A stretch of 64,000 nucleotides of DNA, taken from NCBI RefSeq assembly GCF_005870035.1, contig NZ_SWJG01000001.1:2219639-2283638 (forward strand). Reading direction: 5' to 3'. The translations under genes were made by a program, and so were the position numbers. Positions 53,850 through 62,658 of the stretch are shown here, one piece after another. The stretch is from Spirosoma lacussanchae. Lineage in GTDB: Bacteria; Bacteroidota; Bacteroidia; Cytophagales; Spirosomataceae. Below the pieces are notes generated by a model. It worked only from the letters and a program-made list of their open reading frames with translations. It was not told where the DNA came from and made no database searches. Within the stretch, counting starts at the first letter, position 1. Each line of letters begins with the position of its first letter.

Positions 53850-54824
53850 CTAAAAGTAAGCAACCCTGTACTTTATGGCTCCGTACAGGCGCCAGTAGAT
53901 CGATAGAAAAGGAGTAGCCAGCGCTGTCAGGACGGTCTGTCGAATACGGGCCTGAGTGGGTTCCGCAGGCCACCGCTCGGCCACCAGCCACCCACCCAGG
54001 ATCAGCCAGCTGCCCCAACCCGCTAGGGCTGTCGCGGTATGACCCAGCAGCAGGCCCAGCACTCCAACAGTACCGCCCAGAACGGTGGCGTAATAACGTA
54101 CGACCAGACCTCGATAGGCGGGGATGCGCTGTCGAAACAGTTGCGGGTGGCGCTTAAAAAGTAGTGCGTCATACTGGTTCTTGCGCTCATCGCGAAGTGG
54201 GGCGTACCACGGGGCCGGCCGCATGGGATGAATGACAACTGCCTCCGGGCACGGGCTTGGGACATGGCCCGCTTGCAGGAGCTTAAACTGCAGGTCGCTG
54301 TCTTCCCGCCAGGCGATGGCAAACGACTCTTCAAAACCACCTACCTGGTCCAGCGCGCTTTTCCGGCAAAAGCAGTTTGCGGTAATGAACTCGGCAGTTT
54401 CTAGGAAGGCGGTTGTCCGGTCGTGGTACGTGGGCTGGTCGGGCAGGGGCATCTGAAGTCGACCGGTTACCACCGTGACTCCCTGGTCGAATTGCGCTAA
54501 TGCCGCCGACAGCCAGTCCGGCTGGGGCAGACAGTCGTCGTCGGTGAAAGCAACAATCGGCGCTCTGGCCGACAGCCAGCCCCGGTTTCGGGCGGCTGCC
54601 GGTCCGCGCCGGGTCCGCTGGCCGAGGTAGTGGGTTTGGATTCCTGTTCGCCGGCAGAAAGCCATAATAGCTTCAGCTACAGCAAGCTGATTGCCGTCGT
54701 CTACAACAATTACCTCAAACGCATCGGTCGACAGGGTTTGTTGACTAAGTGCGTCGAGGCATCTGTTCAGCAGCGGTAACCGTTGATAGGTCGGAATCAC
54801 AACAGAGCATCGTACGGAAGACAT
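53850..54824 (-). CDS. GT2-family glycosyltransferase
   Basis: A 324-residue GT2 enzyme with the N-terminal GT-A domain CSVVIPTYQRLPLLNRCLDAL, VVDDGNQLAV, AFTDDDCLPQPDWL and AWREDSDLQFKLLQAGH. Two C-terminal hydrophobic segments (near 250-285) probably hold it to the membrane. The first domain is inverting by family rule; donor and acceptor are unknown. It lies 53 bases after the carbamoyltransferase gene. Confidence 0.9.
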   Translation of the reverse strand: MSSVRCSVVIPTYQRLPLLNRCLDALSQQTLSTDAFEVIVVDDGNQLAVAEAIMAFCRRTGIQTHYLGQRTRRGPAAARNRGWLSARAPIVAFTDDDCLPQPDWLSAALAQFDQGVTVVTGRLQMPLPDQPTYHDRTTAFLETAEFITANCFCRKSALDQVGGFEESFAIAWREDSDLQFKLLQAGHVPSPCPEAVVIHPMRPAPWYAPLRDERKNQYDALLFKRHPQLFRQRIPAYRGLVVRYYATVLGGTVGVLGLLLGHTATALAGWGSWLILGGWLVAERWPAEPTQARIRQTVLTALATPFLSIYWRLYGAIKYRVAYF

Positions 54825-54877
54825 AAGTAGTCGGTTTCTTTGATAGTCATTTCTGATCGATACATCGGTGTGGCAGA

Positions 54878-56710
54878 TCAGCCACGCCAGGTTGGGCCGA
54901 AGATGGGCTGAAACTCTTTGGACGTGGCTTCAGATTGACGCTCCCAGGCTTCGCCGGTTTTTTCGAGCATGAACGAACCGATGACCAGCGCATCCAGCGG
55001 TGACGTCCAGAACGATTCGATGGCATCGCGTGGGGTGCAGACCACAGGCTCGCCCCGGGTGTTGAACGAAGTATTGATCAGCACGGGTACGCCCGTTAGG
55101 TCGCGAAAGGCTTTGAGCAGATTATAGTAAGGTGGGTTCTGGGACGCGTTTACTGTCTGAATCCGGGCGGTTCCGTCGGTATGGGTTACGGCCGGGATCT
55201 CATGCTTCCGCTCCGGCCGCACGTCGTTGACAAACAGCATGAACGGCGATTTGCGGGCCTGGAGAAAATAATCGTCGGCATGTTCCTCCATTACTACAGG
55301 CGCCACCGGGCGGAAATCTTCTCGGTCTTTGAGGTCATTCAGTTTTCCCTGCATATCGGCCGGAAACGGCGGAGCCAGAATAGACCGGGCTCCCAGGGCT
55401 CTTGGGCCAAACTCCATACCCTGCTGGAACCAGCCAATAACATGCCCTTCGGCCAGGTAGTCGGCCACCTCCCCAGAGACATCATTAAGTTTGCGATACG
55501 ACAGTTTAGACCAGCGCAGGAATCGTTCGATCTCCTCGTCGCTGAAGGCTGGGCCCAGATACACCTGGTCCATCTCATACCGACGTTCGTCACAGTCCGG
55601 TGCTGTGGCCGGGCGTTGCGTAGTATCGACCCACATAGCCGCTCCTAAGGCAGTACCGGCATCACCGGCAGCAGGCTGGATCCAGAGGTGCTGAAAAGGC
55701 CCGTGGTCGCGCAGGCGGGCGTTCATGACGCAGTTGAGCGCTACGCCCCCGGCCAAACACAGGGCCTCGACTCCTCCAGTGCGTTTATGGAGCCAGTCGA
55801 TGAGCGCCAGTACGGTTTCTTCCAGGACGACCTGCACCGAATGCGCAATGTCGAAATGCTGATCGGTCAGGGGGCCGCCTTTTTCCCGGACGGGTCCAAA
55901 TCGCTCTACCAGATTAAGCGGATCAATCCGGTATTGCCCGTCTGAACCGACGTGAACCAGGCTCCTGAAATAATCAGCATGAACGGGTTGGCCGAACGAG
56001 GCCAGAGCCATTACCTTGTACTCATCGGACGAATGTAAAAAACCCAGATACGTCGTCAATTCTTCGTAGAGCAGACCGAGGGAGTGCGGAAGCTTTACTT
56101 CGGCGAGTAGTTCGAGCTGGTTGCCGCTGCCAAGCCAGTAGCTGGTCGTAGCTTCTTCGCCCCGTCCGTCGATGACCATAATAGCCGCCTGCTGGTGTGG
56201 ACTGGGCAGAAAAGCGCTGGCGGCATGGGCCAGATGATGATTGACGAACTGCCATTTTTCCTGAACAGACTCAATGGGTACTCCCTTAAACCGACCTGAC
56301 AGGTGCAGGGGTACCCCATCGACCAGATGACCCGGCGCATTCAGGATCGACGACAGAAACAGTCCCTCATAGGGGTTGGTCCAGCTGGTTGGCTGATGCT
56401 GCCGAAGGTGAGTCACACCGGCAGGGCGGAGTGGTATCTCTACCGTTAGCTGGTCGGGCTGGCCAGCCAGCTGAACCGACGGGTCGTAGGAATAGGCAAT
56501 ATGGTCTACATCGGCCAGGGATATTCCTGCCGTTCTCAGGCAAAAATCGATGGCCTGATAGGGCAGTTCCCGGGTAGAAAAAGGAATAGGGCGTTTACCA
56601 TGCTTGATGCGCGAGAAACGTTCTTCTTCGGCCGCAGCCAGTACGACCCCATCCCTAATGAGGGCCGCAGCCGGGTCATGAAACGTGGCGTTAATTCCGA
56701 GGGTGTACAT
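54878..56710 (-). CDS. NodU/TobZ-type O-carbamoyltransferase
   Basis: A 610-residue carbamoyltransferase. The N-terminal Kae1-like domain opens LGINATFHDPAAALI and carries the metal-site HHLAHAASAF, then IDGRGEEATTSYW and LAGGVALNCVMNARLR. The C-terminal YrdC/carbamoyl domain shows GPRALGARSILA, FRPVAPVVMEEHADDYF and LINTSFNTRGEPVVCTPRDA. These enzymes make carbamoyl-adenylate from carbamoyl phosphate and ATP and transfer the carbamoyl group to a sugar or other hydroxyl. Here the acceptor is probably a sugar in the glycan built by the neighbouring GT9, GT4 and GT2 enzymes. It starts three bases after the stop of the upstream GT9 gene. Confidence 0.93.
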   Translation of the reverse strand: MYTLGINATFHDPAAALIRDGVVLAAAEEERFSRIKHGKRPIPFSTRELPYQAIDFCLRTAGISLADVDHIAYSYDPSVQLAGQPDQLTVEIPLRPAGVTHLRQHQPTSWTNPYEGLFLSSILNAPGHLVDGVPLHLSGRFKGVPIESVQEKWQFVNHHLAHAASAFLPSPHQQAAIMVIDGRGEEATTSYWLGSGNQLELLAEVKLPHSLGLLYEELTTYLGFLHSSDEYKVMALASFGQPVHADYFRSLVHVGSDGQYRIDPLNLVERFGPVREKGGPLTDQHFDIAHSVQVVLEETVLALIDWLHKRTGGVEALCLAGGVALNCVMNARLRDHGPFQHLWIQPAAGDAGTALGAAMWVDTTQRPATAPDCDERRYEMDQVYLGPAFSDEEIERFLRWSKLSYRKLNDVSGEVADYLAEGHVIGWFQQGMEFGPRALGARSILAPPFPADMQGKLNDLKDREDFRPVAPVVMEEHADDYFLQARKSPFMLFVNDVRPERKHEIPAVTHTDGTARIQTVNASQNPPYYNLLKAFRDLTGVPVLINTSFNTRGEPVVCTPRDAIESFWTSPLDALVIGSFMLEKTGEAWERQSEATSKEFQPIFGPTWRG

Positions 56711-56713
56711 AGT

Positions 56714-57856
56714 TTATCTGAGTGATTGATTGAGTTGAAACGGATGTATATCATGGCGGGTATCCAGCCGGGTCAGCTCCCGTACGGCCTGCACAATGGC
56801 GCCAGCCGACGCCACAGGCCCATCTGTATCCGGAAATTGCTGAAGGAGCACATTGCGGGAGCGGAGGTGAACAGGCACATCGAAATACAACACCCGGCTG
56901 GCAACCTGCCAGGGGGTATGCTGCGGGTTGGTTTTGGCATAAAGCACCACAACGGGGGTTCTCAGGGCGGCTGCCATATGAACGGGGCCTGTGTTGTTGG
57001 CGATCAGCACCGGGGCGTCGGCTATTAGGCCTGCCAGCGTGGGCAGATCAAACCGACCCGCCAGATTGTAGACCGGCCGAAAGGCGTTGTCGGAGCAAAT
57101 CTGCTGACGAATGGTTTCCACATAGGCCTGTTCAGAAGCACTGCCGGTGAGGATGAGCTGACCGCCAAGCTCGTCCAGCAGTTGCCGGGCAGCACTGGCA
57201 AAGGCCGCAGCCGGGTATCGTCGTTTCTCTTCGCTCACGCCCGGATGCAGCAGGTACCAGGGCTGGGTTGAGTCAATGCCGGCCGACGAGAGAATTTGCC
57301 GGGCCTGTTGCCGAGCGCCTGCTGGCACCACCAGCGATAGTCGGTCGGTCTGCGGTTCTGCCCCGATGGTCCGCACCAGGTCAAGTTGCCGGGTTACCTC
57401 GTGCCGGGTAGCTACCAGCACTTCGGGGTCGGGAACCCAGTTGCTGACCAGCTGATAGGGGTTCTCGCGGCAGTAGCTCAACACGTGCGGAATGCCCGCC
57501 AGATAGCACAGCATCGCCGACGGCAACGGGTTCTGACTCTGTACCGTAAAAATGACGGCGGCATCAAACCGCCCTTGCCGGAGCCGATCGGCAAGGGCCA
57601 GCACGGCCGCCGGGTCAGGCTGGCTGCAGGTCGATACCCAGGGCAGGTCGACAATCAGCGTATCGTCCAGCTCCGGTATCATGGGGGCTACAGTCGCTCC
57701 TGCCGACGAGGTTAGCAGTGTAAGGTGGCCGTTAGGCGCGAGTTCTTTCAAGGCCCGAAAGGCCGGTGTTGTCATGAGCACATCGCCGAGGTTATCGGGC
57801 CGGACGCACAGAATTCGCCAGCCATCGGGCCATCGCTTATCAAGATTCATGTACAT
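56714..57856 (-). CDS. GT9 heptosyltransferase-like enzyme, copy 2
   Basis: A 380-residue GT9 protein. It has RILCVRPDNLGDVLMTTPAFRALKE at the N-terminus, and in the donor domain YLLHPGVSEEKRRYPAAAFA, LILTGSASEQAYVE, NLAGRFDLPTLAGLIADAPV and NNTGPVHMAAALRTPVVVLY. It is clearly of the heptosyltransferase fold but different from copy 1 (52758), so the two probably add different or consecutive residues. It begins six bases after the GmhB-like gene and ends three bases before the carbamoyltransferase start. Confidence 0.91.
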   Translation of the reverse strand: MYMNLDKRWPDGWRILCVRPDNLGDVLMTTPAFRALKELAPNGHLTLLTSSAGATVAPMIPELDDTLIVDLPWVSTCSQPDPAAVLALADRLRQGRFDAAVIFTVQSQNPLPSAMLCYLAGIPHVLSYCRENPYQLVSNWVPDPEVLVATRHEVTRQLDLVRTIGAEPQTDRLSLVVPAGARQQARQILSSAGIDSTQPWYLLHPGVSEEKRRYPAAAFASAARQLLDELGGQLILTGSASEQAYVETIRQQICSDNAFRPVYNLAGRFDLPTLAGLIADAPVLIANNTGPVHMAAALRTPVVVLYAKTNPQHTPWQVASRVLYFDVPVHLRSRNVLLQQFPDTDGPVASAGAIVQAVRELTRLDTRHDIHPFQLNQSLR

Positions 57857-57862
57857 GTCTGG

Positions 57863-58465
57863 TCATACCTGGTTTACCTGCCTTCTGTCTGTGTCGCTAA
57901 GGGCGGACTCGTCCGCATTTTGTATGTAATCAGCGGCTGCCGTCAGGCTTTGTACAGTGGTCGTGGGTATTCGATGAGGTCCCGTCAGCCACTCCGTTTC
58001 GTTACCCCGGTCGACCAGAATGGTTCGGCAGCCAGCCAGGCTGCCAGCTTCGACGTCATTCAGAATATCGCCCACCATCCAGCACTGGCTCAGGTCCAGC
58101 CCGTAGCTGGCGGCCGCCTGCTTCAAAAGACCGGGCGCCGGCTTACGGCACGTACAGTCTACCGCGTAGTGCTCGACTGATCCATGGGGGTGGTGGGGGC
58201 AATAATAAAACCCATCGATAGTGACACCCGACCTTCCGAGTTGAGCGCTCAGGTTTTGCCAGACCGGGTTGAGCGCGGTTTCGGGAAAATACCCCCGGGC
58301 TACCCCCGACTGATTGGAAATGACAAGCAGTCGGTATCCCGCCCGCTGAAGGCGTTTCAGGGCCGGGCTGGCATCAGGATACAGCTGAATACGGGCTGGG
58401 TCGACATTGTAGGGAACATCTACGATGAGCGTGCCATCTTTGTCGAGAAATACGGCTTTTTTCAC
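57863..58465 (-). CDS. gmhB: HAD phosphatase, GmhB-like
   Basis: A 200-residue HAD-IIIA phosphatase. Its catalytic pair is D8 and D10 (FLDKDGTL), with the motif II serine in LVISNQSGVARGYF and motif IV in VGDILNDVEAG (D133). The zinc site of the GmhB group is present: C89, H91, C104 and C106 (YCPHHPHG...DCTCRKP). GmhB makes heptose 1-phosphate from heptose 1,7-bisphosphate; close relatives act on histidinol phosphate. With two GT9 genes in the same operon, a heptose role is the best inference. The start overlaps the GT4 gene stop by four bases. Confidence 0.88.
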   Translation of the reverse strand: MKKAVFLDKDGTLIVDVPYNVDPARIQLYPDASPALKRLQRAGYRLLVISNQSGVARGYFPETALNPVWQNLSAQLGRSGVTIDGFYYCPHHPHGSVEHYAVDCTCRKPAPGLLKQAAASYGLDLSQCWMVGDILNDVEAGSLAGCRTILVDRGNETEWLTGPHRIPTTTVQSLTAAADYIQNADESALSDTDRRQVNQV

Positions 58466-59799
58466 CGGAGCGCGAGTTTATTCGATGAAACCAGGGCTGG
58501 CAGGCCATGCTGCTGTCGTTCTTCCCGGAGCCGGGTTGCCAAATGGCTGTTGCTCAGTACGTCCTGGTAGAGGTCGGCGGTCTGGCAGGCAACCTGATGC
58601 CAGGTGTAGTGCTGTTGTACATGCCGCAGCGCCCGCTGACCCATGCGGTGCATCAGGTCGGGGTTGGTCAGTAGAACCGACAAGCGTTCGGCGAGCGCTT
58701 TGGGCTGTCTGGGCGGAACCAGAAAGCCGGTTTTCTGATCGCGGACCGTGTGCTTGATGCCCCCCACGTTGGAGCCGATTACGGGCGTGCCGCAGGCCAT
58801 TGCTTCGAGCGGGGTAATGCCGAAGGGTTCGTACCAGGGGGTAATAACGAATACGTCCGCTGCGCTGTAGTAATACCGCAGACTGTCGCGTCCACGCCTA
58901 CCCGTAAACGTTACCTGATCAGCCACCCCTTCGGTCATGGCCAGCTGCTGCAACCGGGCTATCTCAGGCGTTTTGCTGGAGTCCGGATCGGCTGATTCTC
59001 CCCCAACAACCAGGAGTCGGGCACTCAGCTTGTAATCGCGTTTTAGAACCCCCAGGGCGCTGATGACAGTATCTACCCCTTTGCGGGGAACCATTCGGCC
59101 CAGCTGTAGGATGACAGGCCCGGTAGTTGGGATGTCCAGTTGGGTACGGGCTGTATCGGGGGGCAAGGGGAAAAATTCGTCGGGGTTGAATCCATTACCG
59201 ATGATGGTCAGCTTTTGCGGATCGGCTCCGTAAAGTGTCAGCAAGTCGTCACGATCCTGCGGGCACAGGGCAATAATCCGGTCCGCTTCCGCCATAACCC
59301 GCTGCTCAACCAGTAAACGCTCTTTCGGAAAGCGGTCACAGCTACCCTGGTACTGCCGACGAACCTCGCCCAGCGCGTGAAAGGTTACGACGAAGGGTAT
59401 ACCCAGTATACGTTTGATGTTGGCAGCTACCAGGCCGGACATGAAGAAATGCGCATGAATGAGCTGATAGGGCTCTTCCTCGTTTTGCATGAACCAGGTC
59501 AGGTGCTTCGTGAACTCATCCATCATCGGCAGCATCTCTTCTTTAATCACGTAGCTAACCGGGCCCGCCTTGACGTGAATGACGCGAACCCCCGACTGCC
59601 AATGGACAATTTCGGGCTGATCGGGATCATCCCAGCGGGTAAACACATCGACCTGATAGCCTGATCGGGCCAGATGCTGGGTCAGCTCAGCCACGGCGAT
59701 GTTCTGCCCACCGGCTTCGACTCCCCCCACTACCGTTAGGGGAGATGCGTGTTCGCTGATGACCGCTACTTTCTGTTTTGTTATGTAGTGCCGTCGCAT
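58462..59799 (-). CDS. GT4 glycosyltransferase, first gene of carbamoyl operon
   Basis: A 445-residue GT4 enzyme of the sucrose-phosphate-synthase-like group: VAVISEHASPLTVVGGVEAGGQNIAVAEL in the first 40 residues, VTFHALGEVRRQY, ILQLGRMVPRKGVDTVISAL, and the EX7E motif in PWYEPFGITPLEAMACGTPV. It heads the seven-gene minus-strand operon that runs to 51866. Its 3' end overlaps the GmhB-like gene by four bases (ATGA-type coupling). No promoter box was found with confidence in the divergent gap upstream. Confidence 0.9.
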   Translation of the reverse strand: MRRHYITKQKVAVISEHASPLTVVGGVEAGGQNIAVAELTQHLARSGYQVDVFTRWDDPDQPEIVHWQSGVRVIHVKAGPVSYVIKEEMLPMMDEFTKHLTWFMQNEEEPYQLIHAHFFMSGLVAANIKRILGIPFVVTFHALGEVRRQYQGSCDRFPKERLLVEQRVMAEADRIIALCPQDRDDLLTLYGADPQKLTIIGNGFNPDEFFPLPPDTARTQLDIPTTGPVILQLGRMVPRKGVDTVISALGVLKRDYKLSARLLVVGGESADPDSSKTPEIARLQQLAMTEGVADQVTFTGRRGRDSLRYYYSAADVFVITPWYEPFGITPLEAMACGTPVIGSNVGGIKHTVRDQKTGFLVPPRQPKALAERLSVLLTNPDLMHRMGQRALRHVQQHYTWHQVACQTADLYQDVLSNSHLATRLREERQQHGLPALVSSNKLALR

Positions 59800-60141
59800 A
59801 GAATAGGGTGTTAATTAAGGGGTGTCCACCGGATAGACGGGTTTAAAGTAATTTGTCTACTACATTACAGGACTATGTGCTTCCAACCGGGGCCGTATAA
59901 ATAGGTTGGATAAGCGAGGGCATAGCTGCCTGATTTTGCCCGGAAGTGAGGCAACGGCTACTAAGTCTATTGTATGTGATTTTAATCCTCGGGAAGGTCA
60001 AATTTGTAACCAGATTCGGGCCTGGGCACCTGTTGTCGGCTCTACTACTGGCGGGTGTCGGCTGAACGTCTCGTCAGGCTGATGACGGCCTGCACATCGG
60101 TTCGATTACGCTATATGAATGCTTCTTCGCATCTTTGGCGG
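59800..60141. other. Divergent intergenic region
   Basis: About 340 bases between the carbamoyl operon and the asparaginase gene. They must hold both promoters. A near-match TAATTTG lies at about 59848 on plus, but I found no exact TAnnTTTG box on either strand. No gene or hairpin stands out. Confidence 0.4.
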
Positions 60142-61242
60142 ATGACATATAAAACTGTACGTCTATCTCCGAGTGTGGATCGGAGCGCCGATTTACCGAA
60201 CCGGTCGGTGTTGGTAATTTACACGGGGGGCACGTTTGGCATGGTGTACGATCGGAAAGCCAGCCAGCTCATCCCGTTCGACTTTGAGCAGGTGCTCGAT
60301 CGCGTACCTGAGCTGAACCGGCTCGATTTTGACATTACGATCGTGACCTTGCATCAAATCATTGACTCGTCGAATATGACACCGGCGGTCTGGGTTGAAC
60401 TGGCGCAGCTGATCGAAACCAACTACAGGGACTACGACAGCTTTGTGGTACTACACGGTACCGATACGATGTCTTATACGGCTTCGGCGCTCAGTTTCAT
60501 GCTGGTGGGTCTGAACAAACCGGTAATTCTGACCGGTGCCCAACTACCCATTGGGGTAGCCCGTTCCGACGCCCGGGAAAATTTCCTGACGGCCCTCGAG
60601 ATTGCATCGGCCCAGGAAGACGGTCAGCCCATGGTGCCCGAAGTCTGCGTGTATTTTAACTCGTTTCTGCTCCGCGGCAACCGATCTACCAAGCGGGAAA
60701 GCGTACAGTTTAACGCGTTTGTATCGGAGAACTACCCTCATCTGGCCACTGCCGGGGTCAGTATTGATTATAATCGACCCTATATTCGGTCGTACCAGGC
60801 CCATCAGGTGCTGAAAATCCGGACGGTTCTCGATCCGAACGTAACCATTCTAAAACTCTTCCCGGGCATCACCCAACCCGTTGTCGAATCCATCGTGAAC
60901 ATACCCGGTTTGCGGGGCATTGTGCTCGAAACATTCGGGGCGGGGAATGCCCCCACCGATGCCTGGTTTCTGAATACGCTCAAAGCGGCTGTAGATCGGG
61001 GCGTGCTGGTATTCAACGTGTCGCAATGCGAAGGGGGGCGGGTAACCCAGGGCCGGTACCAGACCAGTCAGCAGCTGCAGCAGATCGGCGTCGTTAGCGG
61101 AGCCGACATCACGACCGAGGCTGCGATCACTAAATTGATGGTGCTGCTGGGTCGTGAACACGGTTCGGATGCCGAAGCCGTAACCCGCCTTCGGACGTTA
61201 CTGGCGCAACCCATCAGCGGAGAAATGAGCGACGATCATTGA
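60142..61242 (+). CDS. ansA: Type I-like asparaginase
   Basis: A protein of about 366 residues that hydrolyses L-asparagine to aspartate and ammonia. The two catalytic threonine regions are visible: VLVIYTGGTFGMV near the N-terminus and VLHGTDTMSYTASAL, followed by ILTGAQLPIG. No signal peptide is seen, so it should be cytoplasmic and type I-like. The ATG at 60142 is preferred; upstream ATGs at 60115 and 60055 would add a poorly conserved leader. It is co-directional with the tRNA-Ser pair that follows 64 bases after its stop. Confidence 0.93.
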   Translation: MTYKTVRLSPSVDRSADLPNRSVLVIYTGGTFGMVYDRKASQLIPFDFEQVLDRVPELNRLDFDITIVTLHQIIDSSNMTPAVWVELAQLIETNYRDYDSFVVLHGTDTMSYTASALSFMLVGLNKPVILTGAQLPIGVARSDARENFLTALEIASAQEDGQPMVPEVCVYFNSFLLRGNRSTKRESVQFNAFVSENYPHLATAGVSIDYNRPYIRSYQAHQVLKIRTVLDPNVTILKLFPGITQPVVESIVNIPGLRGIVLETFGAGNAPTDAWFLNTLKAAVDRGVLVFNVSQCEGGRVTQGRYQTSQQLQQIGVVSGADITTEAAITKLMVLLGREHGSDAEAVTRLRTLLAQPISGEMSDDH

Positions 61243-61306
61243 TTTTTTTGGGGTTAGATCTTGCGTCATTACGCGCTAACATGCATCTTTGCACTCCCAA
61301 ACAAAT

Positions 61307-61393
61307 AGAGAGCTGCCGGAGTGGTCGAACGGGTCTGATTCGAAATCAGAAGTACTCGCAAGGGTACCGGGGGTTCGAATCCCTCGCTCTCTG
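61307..61393 (+). tRNA. tRNA-Ser (anticodon CGA)
   Basis: An 87-base class II tRNA. The acceptor stem is AGAGAGC with GCTCTCT and the discriminator is G, with CCA encoded at 61394-61396. The anticodon loop TTCGAAA gives CGA, read for UCG codons. The long variable arm contains ACTCGCAAGGGT and the T-loop is TTCGAAT. Confidence 0.93.
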
Positions 61394-61405
61394 CCAAAGA
61401 CCACA

Positions 61406-61434
61406 AAAATCAGCAGGCCCGCTTGCTGATTTTG
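61406..61434 (+). terminator. Hairpin between the two tRNA-Ser genes
   Basis: Arms AAAATCAGCA and TGCTGATTTT with an 8-base loop, 13 bases after the first tRNA. The T-tract is short and mixed, so it may act as a terminator or a processing signal. Confidence 0.55.
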
Positions 61435-61439
61435 TATTT

Positions 61440-61526
61440 AGAGAGGTGTCCGAGTGGTTGAAGGAGCACGCCTGGAAAGTGTGTATGCGGGTAACCGTAT
61501 CGAGAGTTCGAATCTCTTCCTCTCTG
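61440..61526 (+). tRNA. tRNA-Ser (anticodon GGA)
   Basis: An 87-base class II tRNA. The acceptor stem is AGAGAGG with CCTCTCT and the discriminator is G. The anticodon loop CTGGAAA gives GGA, read for UCC and UCU codons. The T-loop is TTCGAAT. Only CA of CCA follows directly. Together with the UGA and CGA species it completes the UCN set. Confidence 0.93.
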
Positions 61527-61530
61527 CAAA

Positions 61531-61559
61531 AGCCCCAGCGTCAGGTTGGGGCTTTTTTT
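61531..61559 (+). terminator. Terminator after tRNA-Ser pair
   Basis: Arms AGCCCCA and TGGGGCT with a 9-base loop, followed directly by seven T. It is a classic Rho-independent terminator, five bases after the second tRNA. Confidence 0.88.
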
Positions 61560-61611
61560 ATTTCCTTTTGCGCCAAATTCGGCTCACTTTTGCCTAAATC
61601 AACCCTGCTCA

Positions 61612-61866
61612 ATGCGTATGTGGACCGAAGCCGATAACCAACTCACCCGCAACTTTACGTTTGCTGACTTCTCCGAAGCCTTTGCGTTCATGACCCGCGT
61701 AGCGCTACTGGCCGAAACAATGAATCACCATCCCTGGTGGTCGAACGTCTATAATCAGGTCACGATCCGGCTATCGACCCACGATGCGGGGAACACGGTA
61801 ACCGACAAAGACCACCAACTGGCCGCGGCTATCGATGCCCTGCTCCATGAACGGGTGAGTGGGTAG
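61612..61866 (+). CDS. Pterin-4a-carbinolamine dehydratase-like protein
   Basis: An 84-residue protein of the PCD/DCoH family, which recycles 4a-hydroxytetrahydrobiopterin after aromatic amino-acid hydroxylation. The core motif [20 protein letters not shown], then [24 protein letters not shown], matches the family, with the histidine pair in NHHPWW and the later TH. The length is slightly short. An ATG two codons later (MWTEADNQ) is an equally good start. No aromatic hydroxylase gene is in the window, so the substrate may differ. Confidence 0.85.
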   Translation: MRMWTEADNQLTRNFTFADFSEAFAFMTRVALLAETMNHHPWWSNVYNQVTIRLSTHDAGNTVTDKDHQLAAAIDALLHERVSG

Positions 61867-61929
61867 GGGCGAGGGAGTACCCTGCCGGTATTACACGCCA
61901 TTCACTCCTCAGCCCGTTCGCTTCTGACC

Positions 61930-62658
61930 ATGAAACTCTACCTTGTACCAACCCCGATCGGCAATCTGGACGACATTACCCTGCGAGCCATCAAAGTCCT
62001 GCAGCAAGTCGATGCCATTCTGGCCGAAGATACGCGCACATCGGGGGTGCTGCTCCGGCATCTGAGCATCAGCAAGCCGCTGCATAGCTACCATATTTTT
62101 AACGAACACCAGACCGTACAGCGACTCGTCAACCAGCTTAAAGAAGGGAAGACCTTCGCCCTGGTATCGGATGCGGGTACCCCAGGCATTTCGGACCCTG
62201 GCTTTTTACTGGTCCGCGCCTGTATCCAACACGATATTCCGGTCGAATGCCTGCCGGGCCCCACGGCCTTCGTGCCGGCCTTGGTCAACTCCGGCCTGCC
62301 CAATGACCGGTTTACCTTCGAGGGGTTTCTGCCGCATAAAAAAGGAAGACAGACGCGCCTGGCCGAGCTGGCTACCGAAGAGCGCACTATGGTCTTTTAT
62401 GAGTCGCCCCACCGATTGCTGAAAACCCTGGGGCAGTTTGCGGAGGTGTTCGGACCTGACCGACCCGCCAGCGTGTCGCGCGAACTGACCAAGCTGTTTG
62501 AAGAAAACCGACGCGGGGCGTTGTCCGAACTTATTGCGTATTTTGCCGAAAAAACGGTAAAAGGTGAACTCGTTATTTGCGTACAGGGTCAGACAGGTAA
62601 GCAAGAAAAAAAGGGAGCAGGCCGCCGAGAACCCGACAACGATGAAGAAGACGAATAA
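61930..62658 (+). CDS. rsmI: 16S rRNA 2'-O-ribose C1402 methyltransferase RsmI
   Basis: A 242-residue SAM-dependent tetrapyrrole-methylase-fold enzyme that methylates the ribose of C1402 in 16S rRNA. Typical motifs are YLVPTPIGNLDDITLRA, AEDTRTSGVLLRHL, LVSDAGTPGISDPG, LPGPTAFVPALVNSGLP and FYESPHRLLKTL. The tail is short and charged (GRREPDNDEEDE). Its end overlaps the DUF4105 gene by 17 bases. It lies 63 bases after the pterin dehydratase gene in the same direction. Confidence 0.95.
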   Translation: MKLYLVPTPIGNLDDITLRAIKVLQQVDAILAEDTRTSGVLLRHLSISKPLHSYHIFNEHQTVQRLVNQLKEGKTFALVSDAGTPGISDPGFLLVRACIQHDIPVECLPGPTAFVPALVNSGLPNDRFTFEGFLPHKKGRQTRLAELATEERTMVFYESPHRLLKTLGQFAEVFGPDRPASVSRELTKLFEENRRGALSELIAYFAEKTVKGELVICVQGQTGKQEKKGAGRREPDNDEEDE

